46,999 nt of DNA from assembly GCA_036399695.1 (NCBI GenBank), contig DASWMP010000204.1, forward strand, positions 1-46,999, in the 5' to 3' direction. The notes below the pieces were generated by a model. It was given only the letters and a program-made list of their open reading frames with translations, was not told where the DNA came from and did no database searches. This document shows, piece by piece, positions 18,031 to 26,592 of the stretch. Position numbers and translations under genes: made by a program. How positions within the stretch are numbered: the stretch's first letter is position 1; each line of letters begins with the position of its first letter. This stretch comes from DASVEE01 sp036399695 (lineage in GTDB: Bacteria; Acidobacteriota; Thermoanaerobaculia; Gp7-AA8).

Positions 18031-19158
18031 TTGAAGATCCTTCACGTCGTGCCGACGTACCTCCCGGCGCGCCGCTACGGCGGCCCGATCGTGGCGGTGC
18101 ATGGGCTGTGTAAGGCGCTGGTGGCGCGCGGCCACGAGGTGGACGTCTTCACGACGAACGTGGACGGCGACCGCACGCTCGACGTGCCGGTGGGGACGCC
18201 GGTGGAGATGGACGGCGTGCGCGTGCACTACTTCCCCTCCCCGTTCGCGCGGCTCTACTGGTCGCCGGCGATGGGGAAGGCGCTGGAGCGCATCGGCGAC
18301 TACACCGTGGCGCACCTGCACAGCGTCTATCTCTGGCCAACATACGCGGCGGCACGCGCGGCAGCGAAGGCCCGGGTGCCGTATCTCATCGCACCGCGCG
18401 GCATGCTGGTCCCTGAGCTGATCGCGAAGAAGAGCCGCCTGGTGAAGTCGCTCTGGCTGCGCCTCATCGAGCGCGGCAACTTCGGGAAAGCGGCGGCCAT
18501 TCACTTCACCTCGCAGCTCGAGTGGGACGACGCCAGGCGCACGGGGATGCCGCTGCCGTCGCCAGCCATCGTGCCGAACGGGATCGATCTCGTCCCCCGC
18601 CCGGACGTCCCCCGCGACGACAACCTCCTCCTCTTCCTCGGCCGGATCAATTGGAAGAAGGGGCTCGAGCACATCATCACGGCGCTGGCCTCGGTGCCGG
18701 ACGCGCGGCTGATCGTGGCCGGCAATGACGAGGAGCGCCTCACGGGGCGCCTCAAGGAGCTGGCCGACAGGTTCGGCGTGGCCCGCCGCGTGGAGTTTCC
18801 GGGCGCCGTCTACGGCGACGCCAAGTACGCGCTGCTGGCGCGCGCGGCGCTGTTCGTGCTGATGTCGACGTCGGAGAACTTCGGGAACGTGGTGCTGGAG
18901 TCGCTGTCGATGGAGACGCCGGTGGTGCTGTCGCGCGGTGTGGGGCTGGCGGACGACGTGGCCCGGGCAAAGGCCGGCGCCATCGTCGACAAGCGCACAC
19001 TGCCGGTGACGCTGAACGAGCTGCTGCGCGACCGCCCCCGCCGCGAGGAGATGGGCCGCCGCGGACGGGCGCTCGTGGAGTCGCGCTTCGCCTGGGACCG
19101 CGTGGCCGCACAGATGGAGGAGGTCTACGAGCGATGCTCGACCAGATCACCCCTCTAA
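18031..19158 (+). CDS. GT4-family glycosyltransferase
   Basis: 375 aa if started at TTG 18031, eleven bases after the SDR stop. This start gives the typical GT-B opening KILHVVPTYLPARRYGGP..AV and avoids running through the SDR gene. No clear ribosome site is seen, so coupling to the SDR gene is likely. The C-terminal half has the GT4 signature: LFLGRINWKKGLEHIITAL, then VEFPGAVYGDAKYALLARA, and the E-x7-E motif SENFGNVVLE that binds the sugar nucleotide. It should transfer a sugar from a nucleotide donor, retaining configuration, to a lipid-linked acceptor on the cytoplasmic face. The last 25 bp overlap the next glycosyltransferase. Confidence 0.9.
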   Translation: MKILHVVPTYLPARRYGGPIVAVHGLCKALVARGHEVDVFTTNVDGDRTLDVPVGTPVEMDGVRVHYFPSPFARLYWSPAMGKALERIGDYTVAHLHSVYLWPTYAAARAAAKARVPYLIAPRGMLVPELIAKKSRLVKSLWLRLIERGNFGKAAAIHFTSQLEWDDARRTGMPLPSPAIVPNGIDLVPRPDVPRDDNLLLFLGRINWKKGLEHIITALASVPDARLIVAGNDEERLTGRLKELADRFGVARRVEFPGAVYGDAKYALLARAALFVLMSTSENFGNVVLESLSMETPVVLSRGVGLADDVARAKAGAIVDKRTLPVTLNELLRDRPRREEMGRRGRALVESRFAWDRVAAQMEEVYERCSTRSPL

Positions 19159-19898
19159 TCCTCACGCGCGACGAAGAGGCGAACCTGCCCCGCACGCTCG
19201 CCCGCCTCGGCTGGGCGAAGGACGTCGTGATCGTCGACAGCTTCAGCACCGACGCGACGCTCGACATCGCCGCCCGCTTTCCGAACGTGCGCCTTTTCAC
19301 GCGCGAGCTCGACGATCTGGCCGGGCAGTCGAACTACGGCCTCGCCCAGGTGCGCACGCCGTGGGTGCTGCTGCTCGACGCCGACTACTTCGTGACCGAT
19401 GAATTGATCGCGGAGCTGGCGGCGCTGCAGCCGTCGGCGCAGGCGTATGTGGCCTCGTTCCGCTACGCCATCGGCGGGCGGCCGCTGCGGGCGTCGCTCT
19501 ATCCGCCACGCGTGGTGCTGCTGCATCGCGACCATTGCCGTGTATGGCAGGACGGCCACGCCCATCGGGTGAAGGTGGACGGTGCGACCGGCGTGCTGCA
19601 GGGGCAGATCGTCCACGACGACCGCAAATCGCTGCGCCGTTTCGTGCAGCGTCAGCGCAAGTACATGCGCGAGGAAGCCGCGAAGCTGCGCCGCGCGGAG
19701 CCGGGGACGCTGAATCTCGCCGCGCGCCTGCGCAAGCTGGTGGTAGTGGCGCCGTTCGCGGTGGTGGTGCACGCGCTCTTCGTGAAGGGGCTGGTGTTCG
19801 ACGGCGTGGCCGGGCTGCACTACGCGTTCGAGCGGTTCGTGGCGGAGTGCATTCTGTCGTGGGAGTTGGTGAAAGGCGGATTGAGGATTGAGGATTGA
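19134..19898 (+). CDS. GT2-family glycosyltransferase (WaaE-like)
   Basis: 254 aa with a GT-A fold: TPLILTRDEEANLPRTL at the start, VDSFSTD about 35-40, and the metal/nucleotide motif LDADYF at 81-86. The wording DDLAGQSNYGL...TPWVLLLDADY is characteristic of the WaaE/KdtX type that adds glucose or similar sugars to LPS core or glycan. A hydrophobic segment (about 203-225) may tether it to the inner membrane. It overlaps the preceding GT4 gene by 25 bp. Its last residues (GGLRIED) and stop codon are made by the GAGGATT heptamer repeat that starts at 19875, so the natural C-terminus was probably replaced or extended by the repeat. Confidence 0.88.
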   Translation: MLDQITPLILTRDEEANLPRTLARLGWAKDVVIVDSFSTDATLDIAARFPNVRLFTRELDDLAGQSNYGLAQVRTPWVLLLDADYFVTDELIAELAALQPSAQAYVASFRYAIGGRPLRASLYPPRVVLLHRDHCRVWQDGHAHRVKVDGATGVLQGQIVHDDRKSLRRFVQRQRKYMREEAAKLRRAEPGTLNLAARLRKLVVVAPFAVVVHALFVKGLVFDGVAGLHYAFERFVAECILSWELVKGGLRIED

Positions 19899-19965
19899 GG
19901 ATTGAGGAGTGGCTGCGCTCGGCGGAGCCTTCCTCAATCCTCAATTCTCAATCCTCAATCCCGCC
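19875..19965. repeat. Inverted repeat of ATTGAGG heptamers between convergent genes
   Basis: The left arm, four GGATTGA heptamers preceded by GGC (19875-19908), pairs with the right arm of TCCTCAA units ending in CCCGCC (19931-19965), with about 22 bp between. The left arm lies inside the end of the GT2 gene and the right arm reaches the stop codon of the minus-strand carbamoyltransferase, so it sits exactly at a tail-to-tail junction and could terminate both transcripts. Confidence 0.85.
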
Positions 19966-21716
19966 TACGCGGGCCGCTGAATCATCAGGTCGCCCATGAC
20001 CAGCAGGTCCATCTTCGTGCGCAGGAAGCAATCGAGTGCTTCGGCGGGGGTGTTGACCACCGGCTCGTTCTCGTTGAAGGACGTGTTCAGCACGATGGGG
20101 ATGCCGGTCTGGTCGCGGAAGGCTTCGATGAGGTGGTAGTAGCGGGGATTCTGGGCCTCCGTCACCGACTGCAGGCGTCCGGAACCGTTGACGTGCGTCA
20201 CGGCGGGGATGTCGGCGCGTTTCTCTTCGCGGATCTGGTAGACCTGGAGCATGAAGGGGACGTCGTAGTCAGTCTCGAACCACTCCCCTACTTTGTCGCG
20301 CAGGATCGAGGGGGCGAACGGGCGGAACGATTCGCGGCGTTTGATCTTCTGGTTGAGGATGTTCTTCATGTCGGCGCGTCGCGGGTCGCAGACGATGGAG
20401 CGGTTGCCGAGGGCGCGGGGGCCCCACTCGACGCGTCCCTGGAACCAGCCGACGACGTTGCCCTGGGCGATCTGTTCGGCGGTACGCACGCAGAGCTCCC
20501 GCTCGTTGCGGATGCGGTGCAGCACGCAGCCGGCGGCTTCGAGGTCGGCGCGGCGGGCGTAGACCGCTTTGTCGACGTCGCCGTCGCTGTACTCCGGGCC
20601 CCAGTAGGCGTGGTCCATCACGAAGCCGCGCGGCTTGCGCAGCTCCTCGTTCCAGACCCAGTACGCCGCGCCGATCGCGCCGCCGGCATCACCGGCCGCG
20701 GCCTGGATGTAGACGTCGCGGAAAGGCGAGCGGTCGAAGATCAGGCCGTTGGCGACGCTGTTGTAGCCGCAGCCGCCGGCCACGCAGAGACGCGGGTTCT
20801 GCGTCCGCTTGTGGAGCGCGTTGGCCATGGCGAAGAACGCTTCCTCGAACATCGCCTGCATCGAGGCGGCGAGGTCCTTGTGGCGCTGGTCGATCGGATC
20901 GCTGGCGTCGCGCACGGGGCCGAGGAGGTTGGCGAGCTTGTCGGAGAAGACCGGGCCGATGACGGGCGAGCCGCCCTGCCAGACCATGTCCAGGCCGACG
21001 CTGTGGTGGATGAAGTAGTCGAGGTTCAGCTCGAAGCGGCCGCTCGCGTCCACGCGGACGATCTCGCGCATCTCCTTCATCATCGACGGCGTGCCGTAGG
21101 GGGCGAGGCCCATGACCTTGTACTCGTCGCCGTAGTGGGGAAAGCCGAGGAATTGTGTGATCGCCGTGTAGAAGATGCCGAGGGAGTGAGGGAAGCCGAT
21201 CTCGTCGTGGACGTCGATGCGGTTCGCTTTCCCTTCGCCCCACATGGAGCTGACGAAATCGCCGAAACCATCGACGGAGATGATGGCCGCGTCGTCGAAC
21301 GGCGAGACGAAGAACGCCGAGGCGAGGTGGGCGCGGTGATGCTCGACGTTGTGCAGCTTCGGCTGCAGGTCATCGAGGTGAAACGTCTCGACGATCTCGC
21401 CGCGGATGTCGCGGATCTTGGCGCGGTTGGCGAGGCGGCGCTTCACCGCGCCCATCGACGGACGCCGCGCGATGAGGTACTTGATGCGCTGGAGCATGCG
21501 CGCGCTCGGATCGCGGTTGACGGCGATGTGGTCGACGCCGTTGACGTCGTCAAGGCCCGCTTCCTTGAGGCAGTACTGGATGGCGGCGGAGGGAAAGCCG
21601 GCCCAGTGCTTGATGCGGCGGAAGCGCTCTTCCTCGACGGCGGCGACGAGCTTGCCGTCGACGATGATGGCGGCGGAGGCGTCGGCGTGGTGGGCGTTGA
21701 TACCGAGGATGATCAT
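19965..21716 (-). CDS. NodU/CmcH-family carbamoyltransferase
   Basis: 583 aa from ATG 21716 (start of MIILGINAHHADASAAI; an in-frame ATG 23 codons earlier adds an unrelated polar stretch). N-terminal Kae1-like/ASKHA domain with HHADAS and EEERFRRIKH; the middle has HHRAHLASAF and the nucleotide-binding strands ISVDGFGDF; the C-terminal carbamoyltransferase part has QGRVEWGPRALGNRSI, ESFRPFAPS and PIVLNTSFNENEPV, all hallmarks of the family. It uses carbamoyl phosphate and ATP to carbamoylate a hydroxyl, here probably on a sugar of the polysaccharide made by the surrounding genes. It is transcribed against its neighbours, and its start is only 14 bp from the divergent start at 21731. Confidence 0.92.
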   Translation of the reverse strand: MIILGINAHHADASAAIIVDGKLVAAVEEERFRRIKHWAGFPSAAIQYCLKEAGLDDVNGVDHIAVNRDPSARMLQRIKYLIARRPSMGAVKRRLANRAKIRDIRGEIVETFHLDDLQPKLHNVEHHRAHLASAFFVSPFDDAAIISVDGFGDFVSSMWGEGKANRIDVHDEIGFPHSLGIFYTAITQFLGFPHYGDEYKVMGLAPYGTPSMMKEMREIVRVDASGRFELNLDYFIHHSVGLDMVWQGGSPVIGPVFSDKLANLLGPVRDASDPIDQRHKDLAASMQAMFEEAFFAMANALHKRTQNPRLCVAGGCGYNSVANGLIFDRSPFRDVYIQAAAGDAGGAIGAAYWVWNEELRKPRGFVMDHAYWGPEYSDGDVDKAVYARRADLEAAGCVLHRIRNERELCVRTAEQIAQGNVVGWFQGRVEWGPRALGNRSIVCDPRRADMKNILNQKIKRRESFRPFAPSILRDKVGEWFETDYDVPFMLQVYQIREEKRADIPAVTHVNGSGRLQSVTEAQNPRYYHLIEAFRDQTGIPIVLNTSFNENEPVVNTPAEALDCFLRTKMDLLVMGDLMIQRPA

Positions 21717-21730
21717 AATGTCGGCACCGC

Positions 21731-22885
21731 ATGCGGCGCGTCGTGCTCGTGAATCGCTACTTTCATCCCGACCATTCTGCAACAAGTCAGATTGCGTCCG
21801 ACCTCGCCTTCCATCTGGCGGCGCGGGGCTGGGAAGTCGTGGCCCTCTCGAGCGCGCAGCGTTACGACGATCCGCGCGCGCGGCTGGTGTCGGCGGCCGA
21901 GCGCGGGGTGCGCGTCCGCCGGCTCTGGACGACGCGCTTCGGCCGGATGTCGCTGCCGGGACGGGCGCTCGACTATCTGTCGTTCTACGTCAGCGCCTTT
22001 TTTGCACTGCTGAGCGAGGTGCGGCACAGGACTGTCGTCATTGCAATGACCGATCCGCCGCTGCTGTCGATCGTGGCCGCCGTGGCCACGCGGCTGCGGC
22101 GCGGGGTGCTGGTGAACTGGATCCAGGATCTGTTTCCCGAGGTCGCGGAAGCGCTGGGCATGAAGCCGCCCGGCGTGCTGCGGCGGATGCGGGACTGGTC
22201 GCTCCGGCGCGCGCGGATGAATGTGGTGCTCGGGGAGCGGATGAAGGAACGGGTGGCACAGACAGGAGTGTCTGGCCTGCACTTGCGCGTCATCCACAAC
22301 TGGGCGGATGGCGCGCTGCGGCCGGTTCCCCGCACGGGCGGGCCATTCGTCGTGGCCTACTCCGGCAACCTGGGGCGGGTGCACGAGTTCGAGACCATCC
22401 TGCGGGCGATGGAGCTGCTGAAAGAGGAGACGGACATCCGCTTCCTCATCGTCGGCGGCGGGGCGCAGCTCGAGCGGGTCCGGCGCGAAGCACGCGGCAA
22501 CGTCGAGTTCCGGCCGTACGCGCCGCGGGAGCAACTGAGTGAATCGCTCTCCGCGGGGGACGTGCATCTCGTCTCCCTGCAGCCGCGGCTCGAAGGGCTG
22601 ATCGTGCCGAGCAAGTTCTACGGCATCGTGGCGGTGGCCCGTCCGGTGATCTTCATCGGCGCGGCTGACGGCGAGCTGGCGCGGCTGGTCGACGAGCATC
22701 GCTGCGGCGTCGTCGTGGCGCCGGGCGACGCGGAGGCGCTGGCGAGCGCGATCCGTTCGCTGGCGGCGGACCGTGCGGCGACGGCGGAGATGGGACGGCG
22801 CGGGCGTGACGCGTACGACGCGCGGTTCTCCGCGCCGCGGGCGCTGGCGGCCTGGGAACGGACGCTCGAAGAGGTGGCCTCGTGA
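21731..22885 (+). CDS. WcaI-like GT4 glycosyltransferase
   Basis: 384 aa. The opening VVLVNRYFHPDHSATSQIASDLAFHLAARGWEV, then AMTDPPLLSIVAA and VNWIQDLFPEVAEALG, are typical of WcaI-type colanic-acid glycosyltransferases. C-terminal: VAYSGNLGRVHEFETILRAM, GGGAQL, SLQPRLEGLIVPSKFYGIVAVARPVIFIG. E in the donor-site position is replaced by the LEGLIVPSK form usual in this subgroup. GT-B fold, cytoplasmic or peripheral membrane. Its stop overlaps the next start (GTGA). The start codon is 14 bp from the divergent carbamoyltransferase, so each promoter must lie within the other gene, or one of the starts is further in. Confidence 0.9.
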   Translation: MRRVVLVNRYFHPDHSATSQIASDLAFHLAARGWEVVALSSAQRYDDPRARLVSAAERGVRVRRLWTTRFGRMSLPGRALDYLSFYVSAFFALLSEVRHRTVVIAMTDPPLLSIVAAVATRLRRGVLVNWIQDLFPEVAEALGMKPPGVLRRMRDWSLRRARMNVVLGERMKERVAQTGVSGLHLRVIHNWADGALRPVPRTGGPFVVAYSGNLGRVHEFETILRAMELLKEETDIRFLIVGGGAQLERVRREARGNVEFRPYAPREQLSESLSAGDVHLVSLQPRLEGLIVPSKFYGIVAVARPVIFIGAADGELARLVDEHRCGVVVAPGDAEALASAIRSLAADRAATAEMGRRGRDAYDARFSAPRALAAWERTLEEVAS

Positions 22886-24228
22886 CGCAACGCCAGGCCA
22901 TCCCCGTCCTCACGCTGATCGCGGTGATCTCGTTCGTAGCGGCGGCGCTCTTCCTGGTATTGCCGGCGCAGCCGGCGCCGCCGAAGGACGTGGCCGGGAT
23001 GGCGCGCTGGCTGGCGTCGCATCCGGCCGACTGGCTGACGGCGAGCATCCTCTCGGATCGCGCGCTCGATACGGCCTCGCCGCATCGTGTGGCGTTGTGG
23101 CGCTCATCGCACGAGCTGGCGAGACGCCTCGCGCCACGGCGGCCGAATGCCACGGCAGGCTTCGTTCGCGCCGGGCTGCTGCACTGGGAAGAGCTCGATG
23201 CCGCCGAACGGACTTCCGTGCTCCGCGCCTTCGAGCCGATGCTGCGCGATCCGGACGTCTTCCGCGACGTGGTCTTTCCGCTGTTCGATCTGACCCGCGA
23301 TTTCGCGATGCTCCGCCGCGCCGGCCCCGGCACGCTGGAGTCGCTGGCGCTGCTGCGCGATGTGGCTGCCGCGAACGGGCTGGCGCAGGACTACCGCGAG
23401 CTGCGCAACGCGGTGCGCGCGAAGAGGCTCAGTGACTTCGAGGTACGGGCGGGCTCGATGTCTCCTACCGAGGTCTTCGTGCAGCTCGGTATCGAGCCGC
23501 GTGCGGAGGATCATCCGTTCCTCGTGCGGGTGCTGACGGAGTTGCACCGCCGGCCGCTCGACGTGAACCCGCAGCGCCCCGACATCGCCGGGAACATCAT
23601 CGATTACGCCATCGACCACCGCCTTGGGCCGCTCGACGGCCTGCACGTGCTGGCGCTCGAATCCGGAGCGGCGCCGCATCCGGAACGGGCGCGCCTCGCG
23701 CTGGCGCTGGGCGACGTGCAGCGGGCGTCGCAGATCGAGCTGGCGTTCGGCGCGCCCGGCACCGCCGAGTGGCGCGAGTACTACGTCGAGCGAGCCTTCC
23801 AGGATGCACGCCGGGGCGACTTCATCGGCGCGGCCGTGCAGCTCGATCGCGCCGGTGAGGGGCTGGACGTCACCGTGGCACGCGAAGAAGTGGCCCGCCA
23901 ACGCGGCGAGGCATCGCGCACCGCGCTGGCCCGCTACACCACGCCGGAATGGCGCGGCCTCTGTTCGGACGAGATCTGCAGGATGGCCTTTGCGGACGTC
24001 TGGAGCGACAGCCCGCGCACGCTGCCGCTGACGCTGCAGGTCGTGCAGACGGACCAGATCTCACCCTACCTGGAGCTGTACGTGGACGACGCGCTCGTCG
24101 CCGAGGGAGAGGTAACGGAGCAGCGCACGTTCAACGTGCCGCTGCCCGCCGGGATGCATCGGGTGGAGGTGCGGGTGGTGAACCCGACCACGCGGAGCAG
24201 CGCGTACCGGCGATTGCGGTTCGTGTGA
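22882..24228 (+). CDS. Membrane-anchored hypothetical protein of the polysaccharide locus
   Basis: 448 aa from GTG 22882, overlapping the glycosyltransferase stop by 4 nt. One N-terminal membrane segment (LTLIAVISFVAAALFLVLP, about 10-28) is followed by a long, Ala/Leu/Arg-rich helical region. It may be a TPR-like solenoid facing the periplasm (pairs such as LALALGDVQRASQIELAFG). The last about 80 residues look like a small beta domain (LYVDDALVAEGEVTEQRTFNVPLPAGMHRVEVRVV). No enzyme motif was found. Coupling to the glycosyltransferase suggests a part in assembly or transport of the polymer. No known family was recognised. Confidence 0.8.
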   Translation: MTQRQAIPVLTLIAVISFVAAALFLVLPAQPAPPKDVAGMARWLASHPADWLTASILSDRALDTASPHRVALWRSSHELARRLAPRRPNATAGFVRAGLLHWEELDAAERTSVLRAFEPMLRDPDVFRDVVFPLFDLTRDFAMLRRAGPGTLESLALLRDVAAANGLAQDYRELRNAVRAKRLSDFEVRAGSMSPTEVFVQLGIEPRAEDHPFLVRVLTELHRRPLDVNPQRPDIAGNIIDYAIDHRLGPLDGLHVLALESGAAPHPERARLALALGDVQRASQIELAFGAPGTAEWREYYVERAFQDARRGDFIGAAVQLDRAGEGLDVTVAREEVARQRGEASRTALARYTTPEWRGLCSDEICRMAFADVWSDSPRTLPLTLQVVQTDQISPYLELYVDDALVAEGEVTEQRTFNVPLPAGMHRVEVRVVNPTTRSSAYRRLRFV

Positions 24229-24433
24229 AACCGATCCCGGGCAGGGGTCGCGTGCTCCCCCGGCACCCCTCCGGGGTGCAAATCCTTTCGCGATACCAAC
24301 CGGTGGCGGCGTGCCTTTGGCACTTGCCACCGGCTACCTTACGGCACGCCTCCGGCGTGCAGGGCTGTTGAATCGGAAATCTCCGCGGGGCGTAATCTCG
24401 GCGTGCGGTGGCCGCTTCGCCCCGCGGTCCAGA

Positions 24434-24900
24434 TGAACGGCGGCTTTGCCTTCCGGCAACGGGCGTTTCGCGTCGTTCTACCGGACATCTCGCTACGCTG
24501 AACGTGAGGTTCACGTCAAATTGACCGGACCTTTCGGTCGATCGACGGGTCCTTTGCCTCGGCTGAACGTGCGCTTCACGTCGTTCGACGCGACCGATGC
24601 CGTCAATCGACGGGACTTTTCCCTCCGCTGAACGTGCGCTTCACGTCGTTCGACGGGACCGATGCCGTCGATCGACGGGATCTCTGCCTCGGCGCGACAG
24701 ACAGGTCCGGTCAAGCGACGGGATCGTCGCCGTCCGGTCAAGGGATGTCTGCGTCCGCTGGACAGATCGGCGCGGTTGCGCGATGGGATCGGTGCGGTTC
24801 GCGAAGCCGATCGTTGCCTTCGCGGGACAGAAAGGTGGCGTGGTCGAAGGGGCGGGTGCCGTCGCGCAACCCGATCGTCACCTGCGCCGAGGACATCACT
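24434..24900. repeat. Degenerate array of about 22-bp units with a 65-bp higher-order period
   Basis: The block starting CTGAACGTG recurs at 24498, 24563 and 24628, exactly 65 bp apart, and decayed copies keep the same phase at 24434, 24693, 24758 and 24823. Each block splits into three units of 21-22 bp that mostly begin GA(C/A). Many units are small hairpins whose stems differ but still pair: GACCG (24523-24527) with CGGTC (24535-24539), GACGG (24652-24656) with CCGTC (24665-24669), and ACGTG with CACGT in the CTGAACGTG units. As 65 and 22 are not multiples of three, a coding role is unlikely. There are no constant repeats with unique spacers, so it is not a CRISPR array. Confidence 0.75.
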
Positions 24901-24932
24901 GCCTTCCGTCTTCCACTGCTGCACTCAAAACG

Positions 24933-25036
24933 GGCGCCTGTGGGCGCGGACAGACAGGAGTTTCTCTCCACATTCAGATCTCGCACGGCGTTCAATGTGG
25001 GACAGACACTCTTGTCTGTCCGCGCCCGCAGGCGCC
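24933..25036. repeat. Long inverted repeat containing a dispersed 16-mer
   Basis: GGCGCCTGTGGGCGCGGACA... (24933-24960) pairs with its near-complement at 25009-25036. Inside lies ATGTGGGACAGACACT (24995-25010), which is found again at 37227-37242 and is followed in both places by a CNTGTCTGTCC stem partner. It stands at the 3' end of the minus-strand ligase-like gene and probably marks transcript ends. Confidence 0.8.
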
Positions 25037-25040
25037 GGTT

Positions 25041-26525
25041 TCAAGGCCTCGTCTTGCGTCGCCCGCGCTGGGTCTGATCGCCGGGCCTGCGCTTGTCGTG
25101 GTCGTGCACGGCCACGGCGGCGCCGAGGATCGCGGCCAGGGTGGCCGGATTGGCGGGGATGAAGAAGTTGAAATCGAAGAGCGCGTGCACGAGCGCGATC
25201 GTCAGCGACGCCAGGGCCGCGGCCTGAAAGGCGCGGCGTCGCCACGAAAGCTCCGAGCCCGGGCGCCACGTCATGCGGTGCAGTGCGACGTAGCCTCCGG
25301 CGAGCGCCACGAACGCGATCACGAAGCCGAGCGTCCCGGCCGTCGCGCCGATCTCCATGTAGTCGTTGTGAGCGTGGTGGTAGATCTTCCCGAGGTCGGT
25401 GCGCTGCTCCATCGAGACGACGCGCTCGAACGTCCCGAGGCCGCTGCCGAAGAGCGGGAAGCGCTGCCAGACGCCGGCGGCGGACTGGATGCCGATCGCG
25501 CGTCCGACCAGCGTCGCCTGCTCGAACGAGTTCGGCTTGAAGCGGGCGATGGTCCGCTGCGTCCCGAGGAGCGCCACGAGTCCGCCGACGAGCAGCACCG
25601 TCACGGCCAGCCCCACGCCGACTTTGACGCCGCGCCGGCCGGGCGCGAGCGCCAGCGTCACGAGGAGGCCGGCCGTCGCGGCGAGCAGCCCCCCGCGCGA
25701 CTGCGCCACGAGGATCGCGGCGAAGCAGCCGATGGCCACGACGGCGGAGAAGCCGATGACGAGGATGCGGTGCTCGAACAGATAGGCCAGTCGCCGCACG
25801 AACGGCATGGCCGGCGGCGAGTCGTGCCAGGCCACGGCGGCGATGAAGAGCGCCACCGGCAGCACGAGCGCGAGATAGTGCGCGAAGTGGTTCGGATTGA
25901 CGAACGTCCCGGTGACGCGGTCGTGGATCAGCGTATTGGGCCAGCCCCAGATGGCGTACCGCCCGCCGGCCGTCGCGGCCCGCACGCCGTAGACGATCTG
26001 GAACAGCGCGCCGACGCCGAGGCCGTAGGCGAGCCACGCCCGCCGGGAGTGATTGCGGATGAAGAAGGCGGAGGCGACGAACGTCGCCAGCAGGGCCACG
26101 ATGCGGAAGAGCTCGAAAATCGTGGCTGACGGATCGACCGTCAGCGGGAAGGCCGTCGATGCCGGTGCCCCGCCGAGCGCCGCCACGCGCGCCGCCATCG
26201 TCCAGACGGAAAGCGACTCGGGGGAAAGCTCACGCAGCAGCGGCCGCGAGAGCGGCACGAGCTGCAAGGCCGAAGTGACGGCGAAGAGCAGCCCGCCGAG
26301 CGCCCAGATCACGAAGGGGCGGGTCGGCTGGATGCCGCTGCCCCGTTCGCGCAGCGCCGCGACGCGCAGGAGAGCCGCGGCGCCGCAGAGCAGCAGCGGG
26401 ACGAGCACGAGCGGCAGGCGTGCGCCTTCGACTACCGACCCGAAAGGCATCGGCAGCCAGATCAGCCATGCGATCAACAGGGCCACGCCTAAGCGCTCGC
26501 CGACAACCCTTGCCCGCCGTTGCAT
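25041..26525 (-). CDS. O-antigen ligase/Wzy-like polymerase
   Basis: 494 aa with about 12 hydrophobic helices. Signature stretches of the O-antigen ligase superfamily are present: VTGTFVNPNHFAHYLAL (about 205-221), AQSRGGLLAA (about 269-278), and in the large loop GSGLGTFE...YHHAHNDYMEIGATAG (about 350-385), whose Arg/His residues are functionally important in WaaL/Wzy. This family works on undecaprenyl-linked glycan in the inner membrane. It is transcribed divergently from the export operon at 26593. The C-terminus is short and basic and stops at the edge of an inverted repeat. The start is ATG 26525; no clear ribosome site precedes it. Confidence 0.88.
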   Translation of the reverse strand: MQRRARVVGERLGVALLIAWLIWLPMPFGSVVEGARLPLVLVPLLLCGAAALLRVAALRERGSGIQPTRPFVIWALGGLLFAVTSALQLVPLSRPLLRELSPESLSVWTMAARVAALGGAPASTAFPLTVDPSATIFELFRIVALLATFVASAFFIRNHSRRAWLAYGLGVGALFQIVYGVRAATAGGRYAIWGWPNTLIHDRVTGTFVNPNHFAHYLALVLPVALFIAAVAWHDSPPAMPFVRRLAYLFEHRILVIGFSAVVAIGCFAAILVAQSRGGLLAATAGLLVTLALAPGRRGVKVGVGLAVTVLLVGGLVALLGTQRTIARFKPNSFEQATLVGRAIGIQSAAGVWQRFPLFGSGLGTFERVVSMEQRTDLGKIYHHAHNDYMEIGATAGTLGFVIAFVALAGGYVALHRMTWRPGSELSWRRRAFQAAALASLTIALVHALFDFNFFIPANPATLAAILGAAVAVHDHDKRRPGDQTQRGRRKTRP

Positions 26526-26592
26526 CGAGTGATGGGCATTGTAGTGATAAACTGCTAGAACTTCAGCGAGTTACATAATTGTGGAGGGATAG
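26526..26592. promoter_or_regulatory. 67-bp divergent region between the ligase-like gene and the export operon
   Basis: This is the most AT-rich short stretch of the neighbourhood and must carry or adjoin promoters for both directions. On the minus strand TACAAT (26543-26538) is a good -10 match, which would give a very short leader for the ligase-like gene. On the plus strand the ribosome site GGAGG (26583-26587) precedes GTG 26593. No confident -35 was seen. Confidence 0.35.

Larger units (their letters stand above)
24229..25040. other. 812-bp gene-free region packed with repeats
   Basis: It lies between two convergent genes (22882 + and 25041 -). From left to right: a 7-bp-stem hairpin GCACCCC-TCC-GGGGTGC (24263-24279); GGTGGC..GCCACC nested hairpin (24302-24331); a second GCACGCC-TCC-GGCGTGC hairpin (24344-24360); the mini-hairpin array (24434-24900); and a long inverted repeat (24933-25036). 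No frame looks like a protein. Confidence 0.8.

Noticed and set aside
24434..24900. CRISPR array
   Set aside because: Units of 21-22 bp follow each other without unique spacers and vary along their whole length; no cas genes are near.
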